Shown piece by piece: positions 16,270-23,863 of a stretch of DNA of 64,000 nt. Source of the DNA: an uncultured Fibrobacter sp. (lineage in GTDB: Bacteria; Fibrobacterota; Fibrobacteria; Fibrobacterales; Fibrobacteraceae); NCBI RefSeq assembly GCF_947305105.1, contig NZ_CAMZCS010000012.1, positions 1 through 64,000 on the forward strand. The letters run 5' to 3'. The stretch's first letter is position 1. Each line of letters opens with the position of its first letter. A model generated the notes under the pieces. That model had not been told where the DNA came from and ran no database searches. It saw only the letters and a list, made by a program, of their open reading frames with translations. A program made the position numbers and the translations under genes.

Positions 16270-16974
16270 ATGAAGAAACAAGAAATCATCGTTTCAAATC
16301 CGTTGGCCGCTTCCAAAATAGCGAATAAAATCGTGGTCATTCGCGATGTTCAGGTTTTGCTTGACCGTGATTTGGCGGAAATATATGGTGTAGAAATAAA
16401 GGCGCTGAATCAGGCTGTGAAGAGAAATCCCGAACGTTTCCCAGATCAGTTTATGTTTCAATTGTCGTCGGATGAATATCAGAATGTAAAGAAATCTTTA
16501 TGGTCACAACTTGTGACCATAGAAAATGTCGGGGACCAACGTGGACGACATACCAAATACCTCCCTTATGCTTTTACCGAGCAGGGCGTTGCGATGCTTT
16601 CGGCGGTTCTTCGTAGCGAAAGGGCTATTAAGGTCAGCATCGAGATCATGAACGCGTTTGTTCAGATGCGCCATTATCTGCGTCACAATATGGGTCTTGT
16701 CGGGCGTTTAAATGCTTTTGAATCCAAGGTTGATACAAAACTTGTTGAACATGATCAGAAATTCAAGAAGATTGACGAGAATTTTTCTAAAATATTCAAT
16801 GAATTGGATTCTAATCCTAAAAAGGCAAAGGAGGGGGTGTTCTTCAAAGGGCAAATCTTTGATGCCTATGCATTCTTCCAAGACATCATCAAGACGGCGA
16901 AAAAAGAAATCATTCTTATAGACGGTTATGTGGATTTGTCTTTTTTTCCCGCCATTTTGACAAACTTGACCTAA
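16270..16974 (+). CDS. ORF6N-domain (KilA-N-like) protein, probably C-terminally truncated
   Basis: 234 aa. Residues about 5-95 form an ORF6N domain (IVVIRDVQVLLDRDLAEIYG, AVKRNPERFPDQFMFQLS, YAFTEQGVAMLSAVL), the DNA-binding domain of phage antirepressor-like and RhuM-like proteins. A coiled coil follows (about 145-185), then the start of a conserved C-terminal domain (FFKGQIFDAYAFFQDIIKTA, then IILIDGYVDLS). Related proteins usually continue for some 100 residues after IDGYVD; here the frame ends with FFPAILTNLT and stops, so the 3' end looks deleted. A near-perfect SD (AGGAGG) sits 5 nt before the ATG at 16270; a GTG at 16264 is inside that SD and less likely. Cargo of RNA/microprotein copy 1 by position. 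Confidence 0.75.
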   Translation: MKKQEIIVSNPLAASKIANKIVVIRDVQVLLDRDLAEIYGVEIKALNQAVKRNPERFPDQFMFQLSSDEYQNVKKSLWSQLVTIENVGDQRGRHTKYLPYAFTEQGVAMLSAVLRSERAIKVSIEIMNAFVQMRHYLRHNMGLVGRLNAFESKVDTKLVEHDQKFKKIDENFSKIFNELDSNPKKAKEGVFFKGQIFDAYAFFQDIIKTAKKEIILIDGYVDLSFFPAILTNLT

Positions 16975-16975
16975 T

Positions 16976-17005
16976 TCGCAGCAACCAACCTTACTTGATT
17001 TGAAA
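16976..17005. repeat. Decayed partner of the hairpin repeat at 164-195
   Basis: GCAACCAA and CTT...CTTG...TTTGA match the left copy with about 25 of 30 positions identical, but the inverted repeat is no longer perfect. It lies directly after the truncated ORF6N frame. Confidence 0.35.
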
Positions 17006-17012
17006 GACACCA

Positions 17013-17043
17013 TTGCAAAAACAATTGAGAGATTTCATATATT
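17013..17043 (+). promoter_or_regulatory. Leaderless-type promoter of the DUF4419 lipoprotein
   Basis: TATATT at 17038-17043 lies 6 nt before the ATG at 17050 and no SD fits. The best -35 is TTGCAA (17013-17018) with a long 19-nt spacer. Confidence 0.55.
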
Positions 17044-17049
17044 TAAAGT

Positions 17050-19389
17050 ATGTTGAATCATAAGAAAATTCTTTGCAGCCTCACGTTACTGCTCTCGACA
17101 TTCCTTGTCGCAAGCGTCCTGCTCTCTTGCGATAGTAAGCAAGCGAATAAACCGATGAATTTTTCGCATCAAATTTATGGTTTTGTCCGTGACACGAGCG
17201 CTTACGCAATGATTGTCGATACAACCGTGCACGACAGCGCGTTCCGCGAAGAAACTGTTCCTGTAGTGCGCGGGGGCTTTGCGGAATATTTTGCAAGTTG
17301 GCACCAAGAGAAGTCTCGTGAAACTAAAATTTTCTATGCCTATTCTGATTCTATAAGCCCATTTGTAAAGGGCCATTCCCAAAAGCCGACTTTTATAGAT
17401 TTGGTCGCTTTGGCCTATGCCAAACATTATGATATGGAAATCAGTCCTGATGATATCTGGCTTTTGATTCTGGATGGATTTCGTTTGCATGTGAAGAGTA
17501 ATAGCGATGCTTTGAAAGACCGGTTTGTTGGGCCTGATGTTGATACGCATATTAAAGTTCAGGCGGATTGGCTGACACAGGAATCTACGCACGAAGAATG
17601 GTTTGGTGTCATTTCTGATTTTTTCGACAAGCTTCAAGAAAAATTACCTGCAGAAACGGGCGCTCCGTTGCGGACGAAATTTTCGACTACAAGTCCTGTC
17701 GATTATAATATTTCCCGTTCCATGGTTATGGCGATAGCGTCTGAATATTATACGTATTCTTCCTATACTTTATGCGGGATTCCGAAAATAAAGATAAATG
17801 GCACTAAAGAGGACTGGAGCTTGTTGAGGGATTCCTTTAACAAGCTTGCAACTCGCCTTGATATGGAATGGTGGTCACAACAATTAAACCCCATTCTTGA
17901 TGAATTTGTCAAAGTTTTTGACGGACAAAGTTCTATCGCTTTTTGGAAAGGCATCTATAAACTATATGATCCTGAAGGCTGTGGAAATCCCGAGTTCAAT
18001 GGATGGTTTTCCAAGTTCTATCCGTACTTGATGGGATTTTCTGATAAAATGGAATTTAAAAAACGTACGGATTGGGAGAGTGATGTTGATTTCGAAGAAT
18101 TGCCAAATGTTGTTACTTCTGTTGATGTTGAATGGAAATATCTAGGCCAGGATATCCCATTGAAACTTTATACGGGATTTATCGGAATTCAGGTGGATAC
18201 GGCTTCGAAAATGCTGAAGGCTGCGAGGGGATACGCATTGCGTTCGCAGTGTGGCTGGTGCGATATAAAGAATGTTGCGGATACATTGACATACATCCCC
18301 GGAAAACCGCATCGTTTGCTAGAGATGTTGGCCATTTCGGATTCAATGAATATCTATGACAAGAACGGTTTGGCGTTTGCGACACATGATCCCAATGAAA
18401 TTGAAAAATTTATAAAGTCATCAAACTACGATGAAGAATATATGGATCACTCTTGGTCTGATTTTGATAAAAGATATAAATCGCTTTTGTCAGTCAATTT
18501 GTTTAAAGATGGGAAGTTGTTGGACCACTTGCAGTACTTCGTTTTTCCTGAAATGAATGCCGGTGGAATTCTTACCCTTCAGGGGGTGGCTGTAATAAAA
18601 AACAAAAAGCGTATTGAATCGTTCTTTAAAGAACGAAATGTCGCTATTGATGGCGAGGTCAAGGAATTTGAAAATGAAAAATCCCTCCCGAAATTGGATA
18701 TTGAAATTCTTGTGGATACGGTTGTCCTTAAAGAAGGAACAACTCTTAGGATTGGTCTAGAAATGAGTGAATTTAAAACTGGGATAATCCGAGCCTTGAA
18801 TAATTCCATGGGTTGGCGACTCAAGAGATTGTTGTATCGCTATTATAAAGATGATTTTAATTTATCCGCAGATGCAGGGATGGGCTATAAAGAAAAAGGG
18901 CGTGTGGATGATTATGTTGCTTTGTCTTTGACGCCTGATTCCAATAGAAATTTTAAAATGGAATTGAGGGATGTGCTACATTACGGTTATATGCCTCCGA
19001 AAGTTCATACGGATGTCGGCAATGACGAAATTGCTCAAGGAATTGTAGATTTCATCAAGATACATCTTACTTTTACAAGAGATTACCACATGGTCTGCAA
19101 ACAGAATGGGCTGGAAGCCAAAGATTCAGTCGATATTGTCGGAACGCCGTCTGCAGAGAAAAAACTTTGCAGCGAGATTAAATTCTCTAAAGATCTTGCG
19201 ACCGGCGGTGTTGTTCGCTATGAATGCATAGAACACAATAAAAAAGTGGGGGCTAGTGAAAGCGTTGCTCCTACCTATATCAATGAGTATTTTAACAAGC
19301 GTCATGACGTATATGATGATCGGTATAATCTCCCGATATCGCAAGTCGTAAAACTCAAAATTCCGCCGTGCTTTGTAGAAGAGAAGTAA
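17050..19389 (+). CDS. DUF4419-like lipoprotein
   Basis: 779 aa. A signal peptide ends in a lipobox (SVLLSC), so the protein is probably lipid-anchored and exported. The region of about residues 90-420 resembles DUF4419 (ALAYAKHYDMEISPDDIWLL, LCGIPKIKINGTKEDW, then a GFIGIQVD segment). DUF4419 has no assigned chemistry. The remaining C-terminal part (about 440-779) is not recognised. Transcription appears leaderless. It is a single-gene unit followed 37 nt later by the barnase-like lipoprotein. Confidence 0.7.
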   Translation: MLNHKKILCSLTLLLSTFLVASVLLSCDSKQANKPMNFSHQIYGFVRDTSAYAMIVDTTVHDSAFREETVPVVRGGFAEYFASWHQEKSRETKIFYAYSDSISPFVKGHSQKPTFIDLVALAYAKHYDMEISPDDIWLLILDGFRLHVKSNSDALKDRFVGPDVDTHIKVQADWLTQESTHEEWFGVISDFFDKLQEKLPAETGAPLRTKFSTTSPVDYNISRSMVMAIASEYYTYSSYTLCGIPKIKINGTKEDWSLLRDSFNKLATRLDMEWWSQQLNPILDEFVKVFDGQSSIAFWKGIYKLYDPEGCGNPEFNGWFSKFYPYLMGFSDKMEFKKRTDWESDVDFEELPNVVTSVDVEWKYLGQDIPLKLYTGFIGIQVDTASKMLKAARGYALRSQCGWCDIKNVADTLTYIPGKPHRLLEMLAISDSMNIYDKNGLAFATHDPNEIEKFIKSSNYDEEYMDHSWSDFDKRYKSLLSVNLFKDGKLLDHLQYFVFPEMNAGGILTLQGVAVIKNKKRIESFFKERNVAIDGEVKEFENEKSLPKLDIEILVDTVVLKEGTTLRIGLEMSEFKTGIIRALNNSMGWRLKRLLYRYYKDDFNLSADAGMGYKEKGRVDDYVALSLTPDSNRNFKMELRDVLHYGYMPPKVHTDVGNDEIAQGIVDFIKIHLTFTRDYHMVCKQNGLEAKDSVDIVGTPSAEKKLCSEIKFSKDLATGGVVRYECIEHNKKVGASESVAPTYINEYFNKRHDVYDDRYNLPISQVVKLKIPPCFVEEK

Positions 19390-19391
19390 AG

Positions 19392-19419
19392 TTGAAGAGT
19401 TCCGCCTATTTATTATATT
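19392..19419 (+). promoter_or_regulatory. Leaderless-type promoter of the barnase-like lipoprotein
   Basis: TTGAAG (19392-19397), 16-nt spacer, TATATT (19414-19419), then 7 nt to the ATG at 19427 with no SD. Confidence 0.65.
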
Positions 19420-19426
19420 TAGAAAT

Positions 19427-20056
19427 ATGAAAACCTTGAAGATTTCCCTTGCCTTTCTGTTCGCCGCGTTCCTCGTCGCATGCTCCACGCCGACGGTTTC
19501 AGACGACGAATCTGATGAAGTTGAGCTGACATCGTCAAGCAAGTCATCTTCGTCAAGCAAGTCGTCTTCATCTAGCAAGAAAGAAAAATCATCTTCGTCA
19601 AAAAAAGAAGCGTCATCGTCCAGCAGCAAAAAAGTTTCTTCAAGCAGCGAACAAATAGAAACTTCGTCCAGCATTGCATTGAAATCAATTTACGAGGCAG
19701 TGGAAGAATCTGGTTTGTACACGACCAAAGATTCCGTTGCCGCTTACCTCTGCAAGTTCGATAAGTTGCCGGGCAACTATGTTGGTAAAAACGAAGGCAA
19801 GTCCTTGTACGAATCTAAAACAGGGAAAACTTTCGAGAAATGGAATTTTAATCCGTGGACAACAATCGGTGTGATGATCGGCGGCGATGTTTTTGAAAAT
19901 CGCGAAGGCCTGTTGCCGAACGGAAGTTACCACGAAGCGGACGTAGAATATTTTGATTCGAGCCGAGGAAATAAACGACTTGTTTATGCTTCGGGTTGCG
20001 TTATCTATTTTACGAGCGATCATTACAAGTCATTTAAAGAATTTGAAATGCCTTGA
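19427..20056 (+). CDS. Lipoprotein carrying a barnase-like ribonuclease domain
   Basis: 209 aa. Signal peptide with lipobox LVAC (Cys19), then a Ser/Lys-rich linker (about 35-80) and a C-terminal domain (about 92-209) that lines up with barnase-type microbial RNases: AAYLCKFDKLPGNYVGKNEG, IGGDVFENREGLLPNG, YHEADVEYFDSSRGNKRLVY, FTSDHYKSF. The residues equivalent to barnase Lys27, Glu73, Arg83, Arg87 and His102 are all present (K121, E170, R180, R184, H199). Barnase-family enzymes cut single-stranded RNA and are normally kept in check by the cytoplasmic inhibitor barstar; none is seen nearby. Export as an anchored lipoprotein may protect the host. A role in scavenging RNA or in competition is inference. 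The stop codon overlaps the -35 box of RNA module copy 2. Confidence 0.8.
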   Translation: MKTLKISLAFLFAAFLVACSTPTVSDDESDEVELTSSSKSSSSSKSSSSSKKEKSSSSKKEASSSSSKKVSSSSEQIETSSSIALKSIYEAVEESGLYTTKDSVAAYLCKFDKLPGNYVGKNEGKSLYESKTGKTFEKWNFNPWTTIGVMIGGDVFENREGLLPNGSYHEADVEYFDSSRGNKRLVYASGCVIYFTSDHYKSFKEFEMP

Positions 20057-20081
20057 CGCAAACTGCTTATTTGTATATATT
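20053..20081 (+). promoter_or_regulatory. Promoter of RNA/microprotein module, copy 2
   Basis: TTGACG (20053-20058), 17-nt spacer, TATATT (20076-20081). The -35 box overlaps the TGA of the preceding gene. Expected start about 20088. Confidence 0.8.
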
Positions 20082-20087
20082 ATAGCC

Positions 20088-20417
20088 GATATTCGATAAT
20101 CCTCGTGACAGTCGACATAGACCTTCGGGTCCGTACGTGCATTCGCGGCGGGGCCCATCAACCTTCTTGATGGTTCTGTTGGATAGCTGGTAGGAACACG
20201 ACCTACTCGAGTTCACTCGAAAGAGTGGCAAGTAACGCCGGGGAAAGCCCCCGCCAACAGGATTGCAAGATCATCCCATTCCGCGCAAGGCGTGGAAAAT
20301 CTCAATACATAACAAATAAGCAAGGGCATGTTGTGCGCTGTTTTTCAGCATAATTGCAACAGCCTGTCAAAATGCCGCCCAATAGCGACGTTCAACTAAA
20401 ATTTATAAGGAGTAATC
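20088..20417 (+). ncRNA. Unrecognised structured RNA leader, copy 2 (long arm)
   Basis: About 330 nt. The core is shared with copy 1: closing pairing TGACAG (20106-20111) with CTGTCA (20364-20369), the GACC-UUCG-GGUC hairpin, the 8-bp TTCCGCGC/GCGTGGAA hairpin (20279-20297) and the 3' hairpin with a U5 loop. The difference is one arm: between the shared flanks ending at about 20149 and resuming at about 20253, copy 2 has roughly 100 nt with its own helices (CATCAA/TTGATG; GTAGG/CCTAC; CACTC-GAAA-GAGTG; GGGG/CCCC) where copy 1 has about 11 nt. Arm-length variation at one point of a conserved core is typical of real structured RNAs. Identity and function unknown. Confidence 0.65.
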
Positions 20418-20591
20418 ATGTTCGATGAAATTTTCGGAAAATTCAACGGAGGCCCGAATCGCAGTGCTAACAATGCAATCGGGGATTTTGCCAAGGTACT
20501 AGAAGAAAAAGATGCCGAAATCAAACGGCTTAAGGAACTGATTCTGCGTTGCCCTAAATGCGGCGCTAAACTACGCTATCCGAGAGGATGA
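20418..20591 (+). CDS. 57-aa CPxCG microprotein, copy 2
   Basis: Same length and sequence as the peptide at 16084-16257 except S16 for G16. The AAGGAG Shine-Dalgarno and the 160 nt upstream are identical between copies, while the coding region has 12 silent changes. C45-P-K-C-G49 and the basic tail are unchanged. The downstream AlbA_2 gene starts 14 nt later, so this peptide is probably co-transcribed with it. Confidence 0.75.
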   Translation: MFDEIFGKFNGGPNRSANNAIGDFAKVLEEKDAEIKRLKELILRCPKCGAKLRYPRG

Positions 20592-20604
20592 AAGGGGTGC
20601 CGAT

Positions 20605-22080
20605 ATGGATGAAAAAGAATTGAGGAAAATCATTCGTCAGGGCGAAGGCTTGACTGTCGAATTCAAGAGGGCAAAGACTGCATTGCCCGACAATCTTTTC
20701 GAATCCGTTGCGGCGTTCTTAAACCGCAATGGGGGCCATATTGTCCTTGGAGTCACAGACGACAAAAAAATTGAGGGTGTTGACCCCAATTGCATTGAAA
20801 AGATTTGTAAGCAAATAGCGAATTTAAGCAACAACCCTGAAAAGTTGGATCCTCAGAACTTGATTGACCCGCAAGTTGTTGACTACAAAGACAAAAAATT
20901 GATTTATTTCTTTGTTCCCGCCAGTTCGCAGGTCCACAAGACGAACAAGAAGGTTTTTGACCGTAGCGTCGATGGCGATTTTGTGGTAAAGACGCAAAGC
21001 GCAATTAGTGCGATGTATTTGCGCAAAAGCAACAGCTATACGGAAAATACGGTTTATCCGGGGCTTCGCGAAATAGACATTAAGCGCGGAATGCTAAAAA
21101 AGACCAAGGATTTGATTCGTTCCATCAGGTCTAATCACCCATGGCTTAAGTTGAATAAGGAAGAATTTTTCAAAGCGGCGGGTTTGATTCGCTATGATTC
21201 TACCATTGGAAAGTCGGGCTATACACTTGCTGCACTTATGCTGTTCGGTACGGACGAAGCGATTTCAAGTTATTTGCCATATTATAAAATTGAAGCAATA
21301 GTCCGCAAACAAGACCTGATGCGTTACGATGATCGCTTGACTGTTACATGCAACCTGATTGATGGTTACGAATTGCTGAACGAGTTTATCGAAAAGCATC
21401 TCCCAGACAAATTCTATTTGGATGGGAAAACAAGACTCTCTTTGCGTGACAAGATTTTCAGAGAGGTGATTGCGAATATGCTGATTCATCGTGAATACAT
21501 GAATCCGATTCCAACAACGCTCGTTATTTATAAAGATAAGCTTGTGACGAATAACGCGAATAAGCCCTTTGCGTACGAGAAAATAGCATCTCAACTTTGT
21601 TCTTATCCTAAGAATCCGCATATCGCCACAATGTTTGCCCAGATGGGGTTTGCGGAATACCTTGGTACGGGCATCCGTAAAATTAGTGACCTGTGCGAAA
21701 TTTATTCTGGGCTAAAACCCAAATTTGTGGATAATGATATTTTTATAGCGGAGATTCCGTTGACAGATCATGTGCCAGAAGGAGAAAAGAGTGGCGGATT
21801 AAGTGGCACATTAAACGGCACATTAAATGGCACATTAAATGGCACATTAATCAAGAATATAAAAGAATCGCTTAACGCATCTCAATCAAAGGTCTTTGAT
21901 TTTATTATGAGAAATCCTGGCTGTATGGGAAAGGAAATCACAGGAGCCCTTGACATGCCAAGAGATACCTTCAATAAAATCATTCGCTCTTTGTTTGAAA
22001 AGAAGATTATTGAACGTCGTGGTTCTAAAAAGACTGGCGGCTATTGGGTAAAAAAGGAACCTACGTCCACAAGCTGGTAA
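20605..22080 (+). CDS. AlbA_2/Schlafen-type ATP-binding protein with GTLN repeat linker and winged helix
   Basis: 491 aa. AlbA_2 domain at the N-terminus (GEGLTVEFKRAKTALPDNLF, FLNRNGGHIVLGVTDD), then the ATPase-type C domain (REVIANMLIHREYMNP, GTGIRKISDLCE, about 290-380). A linker of four 12-nt repeats encodes GTLN/GTLS-type units (about 21792-21850), followed by a winged helix (about 440-485, ending GGYWVKKE). The layout parallels the gene at 2794-4551 but the sequences are well diverged. Such proteins are seen as DNA-binding regulators or defence components; the target is unknown. SD AAGGGGTG precedes the ATG. The 3' end overlaps the convergent GNAT gene by 20 bp. Cargo of RNA module copy 2 by position. 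Confidence 0.75.
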   Translation: MDEKELRKIIRQGEGLTVEFKRAKTALPDNLFESVAAFLNRNGGHIVLGVTDDKKIEGVDPNCIEKICKQIANLSNNPEKLDPQNLIDPQVVDYKDKKLIYFFVPASSQVHKTNKKVFDRSVDGDFVVKTQSAISAMYLRKSNSYTENTVYPGLREIDIKRGMLKKTKDLIRSIRSNHPWLKLNKEEFFKAAGLIRYDSTIGKSGYTLAALMLFGTDEAISSYLPYYKIEAIVRKQDLMRYDDRLTVTCNLIDGYELLNEFIEKHLPDKFYLDGKTRLSLRDKIFREVIANMLIHREYMNPIPTTLVIYKDKLVTNNANKPFAYEKIASQLCSYPKNPHIATMFAQMGFAEYLGTGIRKISDLCEIYSGLKPKFVDNDIFIAEIPLTDHVPEGEKSGGLSGTLNGTLNGTLNGTLIKNIKESLNASQSKVFDFIMRNPGCMGKEITGALDMPRDTFNKIIRSLFEKKIIERRGSKKTGGYWVKKEPTSTSW

Positions 22081-22465
22081 TGAACATAGGGCTTGCGTCG
22101 TCGGCCTTCTTGAAGCCGCAATGCTCGTAGAAGGCGATTTCTTCGTTGTAGGCGACCACGACGATGCGGAGGTAATCCTTGTATATTTCATGGACCTTGT
22201 CGACGAGGACTTTGCCGATGCCTTTGCCCTGATATTCGGGGCGCACGAGCAGGTAATGTACGTAGGCGTTCATGATGCCGTCGTCCATCGCGCAAATCAT
22301 GCCGACGAGTTTGTCGCCGTCCCAGGCCGAGATGACGGTCTTGAAGTTCTTCATCGCGACGACGAGCTTGTCGGGGAAATGCCCCGAGGACCATTCGACG
22401 GAGAGGAAGAGGTCTTTTAAATCTTGTTCAGAAAATTCGTGGGTGTTTTTGTATTCAATGGTCAT
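22061..22465 (-). CDS. GNAT family N-acetyltransferase
   Basis: 134 aa, a single GNAT domain. The acetyl-CoA binding motif A is clear: YLLVRPEYQGKGIGKVLVDKV (about 70-91), with the Q/R-x-x-G-x-G/A pattern as QGKGIG, and YNEEIAFYEHCGFKKADD near the C-terminus. It transfers an acetyl group from acetyl-CoA to an amine; the substrate cannot be read from sequence. No good SD precedes the ATG. It converges on and overlaps the AlbA_2 gene by 20 bp. Confidence 0.85.
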   Translation of the reverse strand: MTIEYKNTHEFSEQDLKDLFLSVEWSSGHFPDKLVVAMKNFKTVISAWDGDKLVGMICAMDDGIMNAYVHYLLVRPEYQGKGIGKVLVDKVHEIYKDYLRIVVVAYNEEIAFYEHCGFKKADDASPMFITSLWT

Positions 22466-22665
22466 AATTATGCTGGAGATTGCTTCGTTCCCTTACAGGG
22501 AACTCGCAATGACAAATGAAGAATTGGGTTTGACAAAAAGGGGAACTCGCAATGACAAATGAAGAAGTGTGGGTGTCAAAAAGGGAACTCGTAATAACAA
22601 TGGGTTGGCGGGGATGACAAAAAAGCGGGGATGATAAGTAGTGAGGCGGGCATGACAAAACGGGG
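22466..22665. repeat. Intergenic tandem repeat, about 43-bp unit
   Basis: A unit starting GGGAACTCGCAATGACAAAT occurs at about 22498 and 22541 and in shorter, changed form at 22583, followed by GC-rich decayed copies with GGGGATGA. No gene is seen here. It lies between two leftward genes, upstream of the GNAT gene. Confidence 0.6.
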
Positions 22666-23598
22666 TTATTCCTTTCGGCGGTAAACATTCGCCAGTATCG
22701 CGCCGGAGATATTGTGCCATACGGAGAAGATGGCGCCGGGGACGGTCGCCATGGCAAGTGACGAGAATGCAGTTGCTGCAAGGCTTGTCGCAAGTCCGGA
22801 ATTCTGCATGCCGATTTCGATGGAAAGCGCCTTCGTCTTGGGCGTCGAGAATTTCAGCAGCTTTCCGAGGCCAAAACCGCAGCCGTAGCCGAGCAAGTTA
22901 TGGAGAATCACCACGGCAAACACGATAGCGCCCGTGGAAAGAATTTTCGCGGCATTGTGCGAGACGACTGCGGCTACAATCATCGCAATCGCGATCACGG
23001 AAACAAGTGGAAGCACTTTGACGGCGCGCGCAGTCCATTTACCGAAAAACTTATTGATGACAAACCCGAGCGCAATCGGCACGATGACGACCTTCACGAT
23101 GGAAAGGAACATCGCCATAACATCTACGTTCACGGTGGTGCGCAAGAGCAAATATGTAATTGCCGGAGTCAGTACGGGCGCGAGCAGCGTATTCACACTC
23201 GTCATGCCTACGGAAAGCGCCACGTCGCCTTTCGAAAGGTAGGTGATAACATTGCTGGAGGTTCCGCCCGGGCACGTGCCCACAAGCACAACACCTGCCA
23301 TCAGAGCAGCATCGAGCCCGAAAATCTTGGAGAGCGCAAACGCGAGCGCCGGCATCACGATAAACTGTGCCGCACACCCGATGGTGATTTCTTTCGGCCG
23401 CGTAAAAACGAGCTTAAAATCGCTCAGCTTGAGCGTAAGCCCCATGCCGAACATCACGACCATCAGTAGGTAATTCACCCACGAAAGCTCTATCCAGAGC
23501 GTTGATTTCGGGACAAACAGCGAGAGCGCCGCGATGGCCAAAACGACTACAGCCATCCACTTGCCAACGAACTCACTGATTTTTTCAAGAATGTGCAT
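22666..23598 (-). CDS. Bile acid:sodium symporter (BASS) family transporter
   Basis: 310 aa with about nine hydrophobic segments. Family marks are MFGMGLTLKLSDFKLVFTRP near residue 50, GTCPGGTSSNVITYLSKGDVALS (about 107-129) and EIGMQNSGLATSLA near residue 265. BASS proteins carry organic anions with sodium across the inner membrane; in bacteria substrates include pantoate and bile acids, and cannot be fixed here. An AGGAGAAA Shine-Dalgarno precedes the ATG. The 265 nt upstream are AT-rich. Confidence 0.9.
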   Translation of the reverse strand: MHILEKISEFVGKWMAVVVLAIAALSLFVPKSTLWIELSWVNYLLMVVMFGMGLTLKLSDFKLVFTRPKEITIGCAAQFIVMPALAFALSKIFGLDAALMAGVVLVGTCPGGTSSNVITYLSKGDVALSVGMTSVNTLLAPVLTPAITYLLLRTTVNVDVMAMFLSIVKVVIVPIALGFVINKFFGKWTARAVKVLPLVSVIAIAMIVAAVVSHNAAKILSTGAIVFAVVILHNLLGYGCGFGLGKLLKFSTPKTKALSIEIGMQNSGLATSLAATAFSSLAMATVPGAIFSVWHNISGAILANVYRRKE

Positions 23599-23863
23599 TA
23601 AGTTTCTCCTGATGATAACTCCATGTGCTTATGAATCGTAACGTTCAATTCAGAAACAAGTTATATGTTTTAATATAGAATAAGTATGATTTTGGTAAAA
23701 TTACACCTTGTTCCGTACACGCTTTTTCTGCAACGCAAAGTTTAATCTATAACAAATATTGATTAATTCAATATAAACAATCTATTAGACATTATGAATT
23801 GGCATATTTAAATTTGGCCACGAAAACGAAATAATTGTTTTCTTCTGCATTAAAGGAGTTGTT
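23599..23863. other. AT-rich divergent intergenic region
   Basis: Lies between the leftward BASS gene and the rightward paralogous lipoprotein and so should hold both promoters. Several TATA-like runs are visible but no -35/-10 pair stands out. No gene seen. Confidence 0.5.

Noticed and set aside
15848-20417. Module RNA as tmRNA, RNase P, 6S, SRP RNA, T-box, cobalamin riboswitch or group I/II intron
   Set aside because: None of the conserved sequence blocks I know for these classes is present; this was an eye comparison only, not a covariance search.
21790-21852. GGCACATTAAAT repeats as a CRISPR or regulatory array
   Set aside because: They are in-frame 12-nt repeats inside the AlbA_2 gene encoding a GTLN linker, without spacers.
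22498-22625. 43-bp repeat as a CRISPR array
   Set aside because: Only two good units, no constant repeat with unique spacers, and no cas genes in the window.
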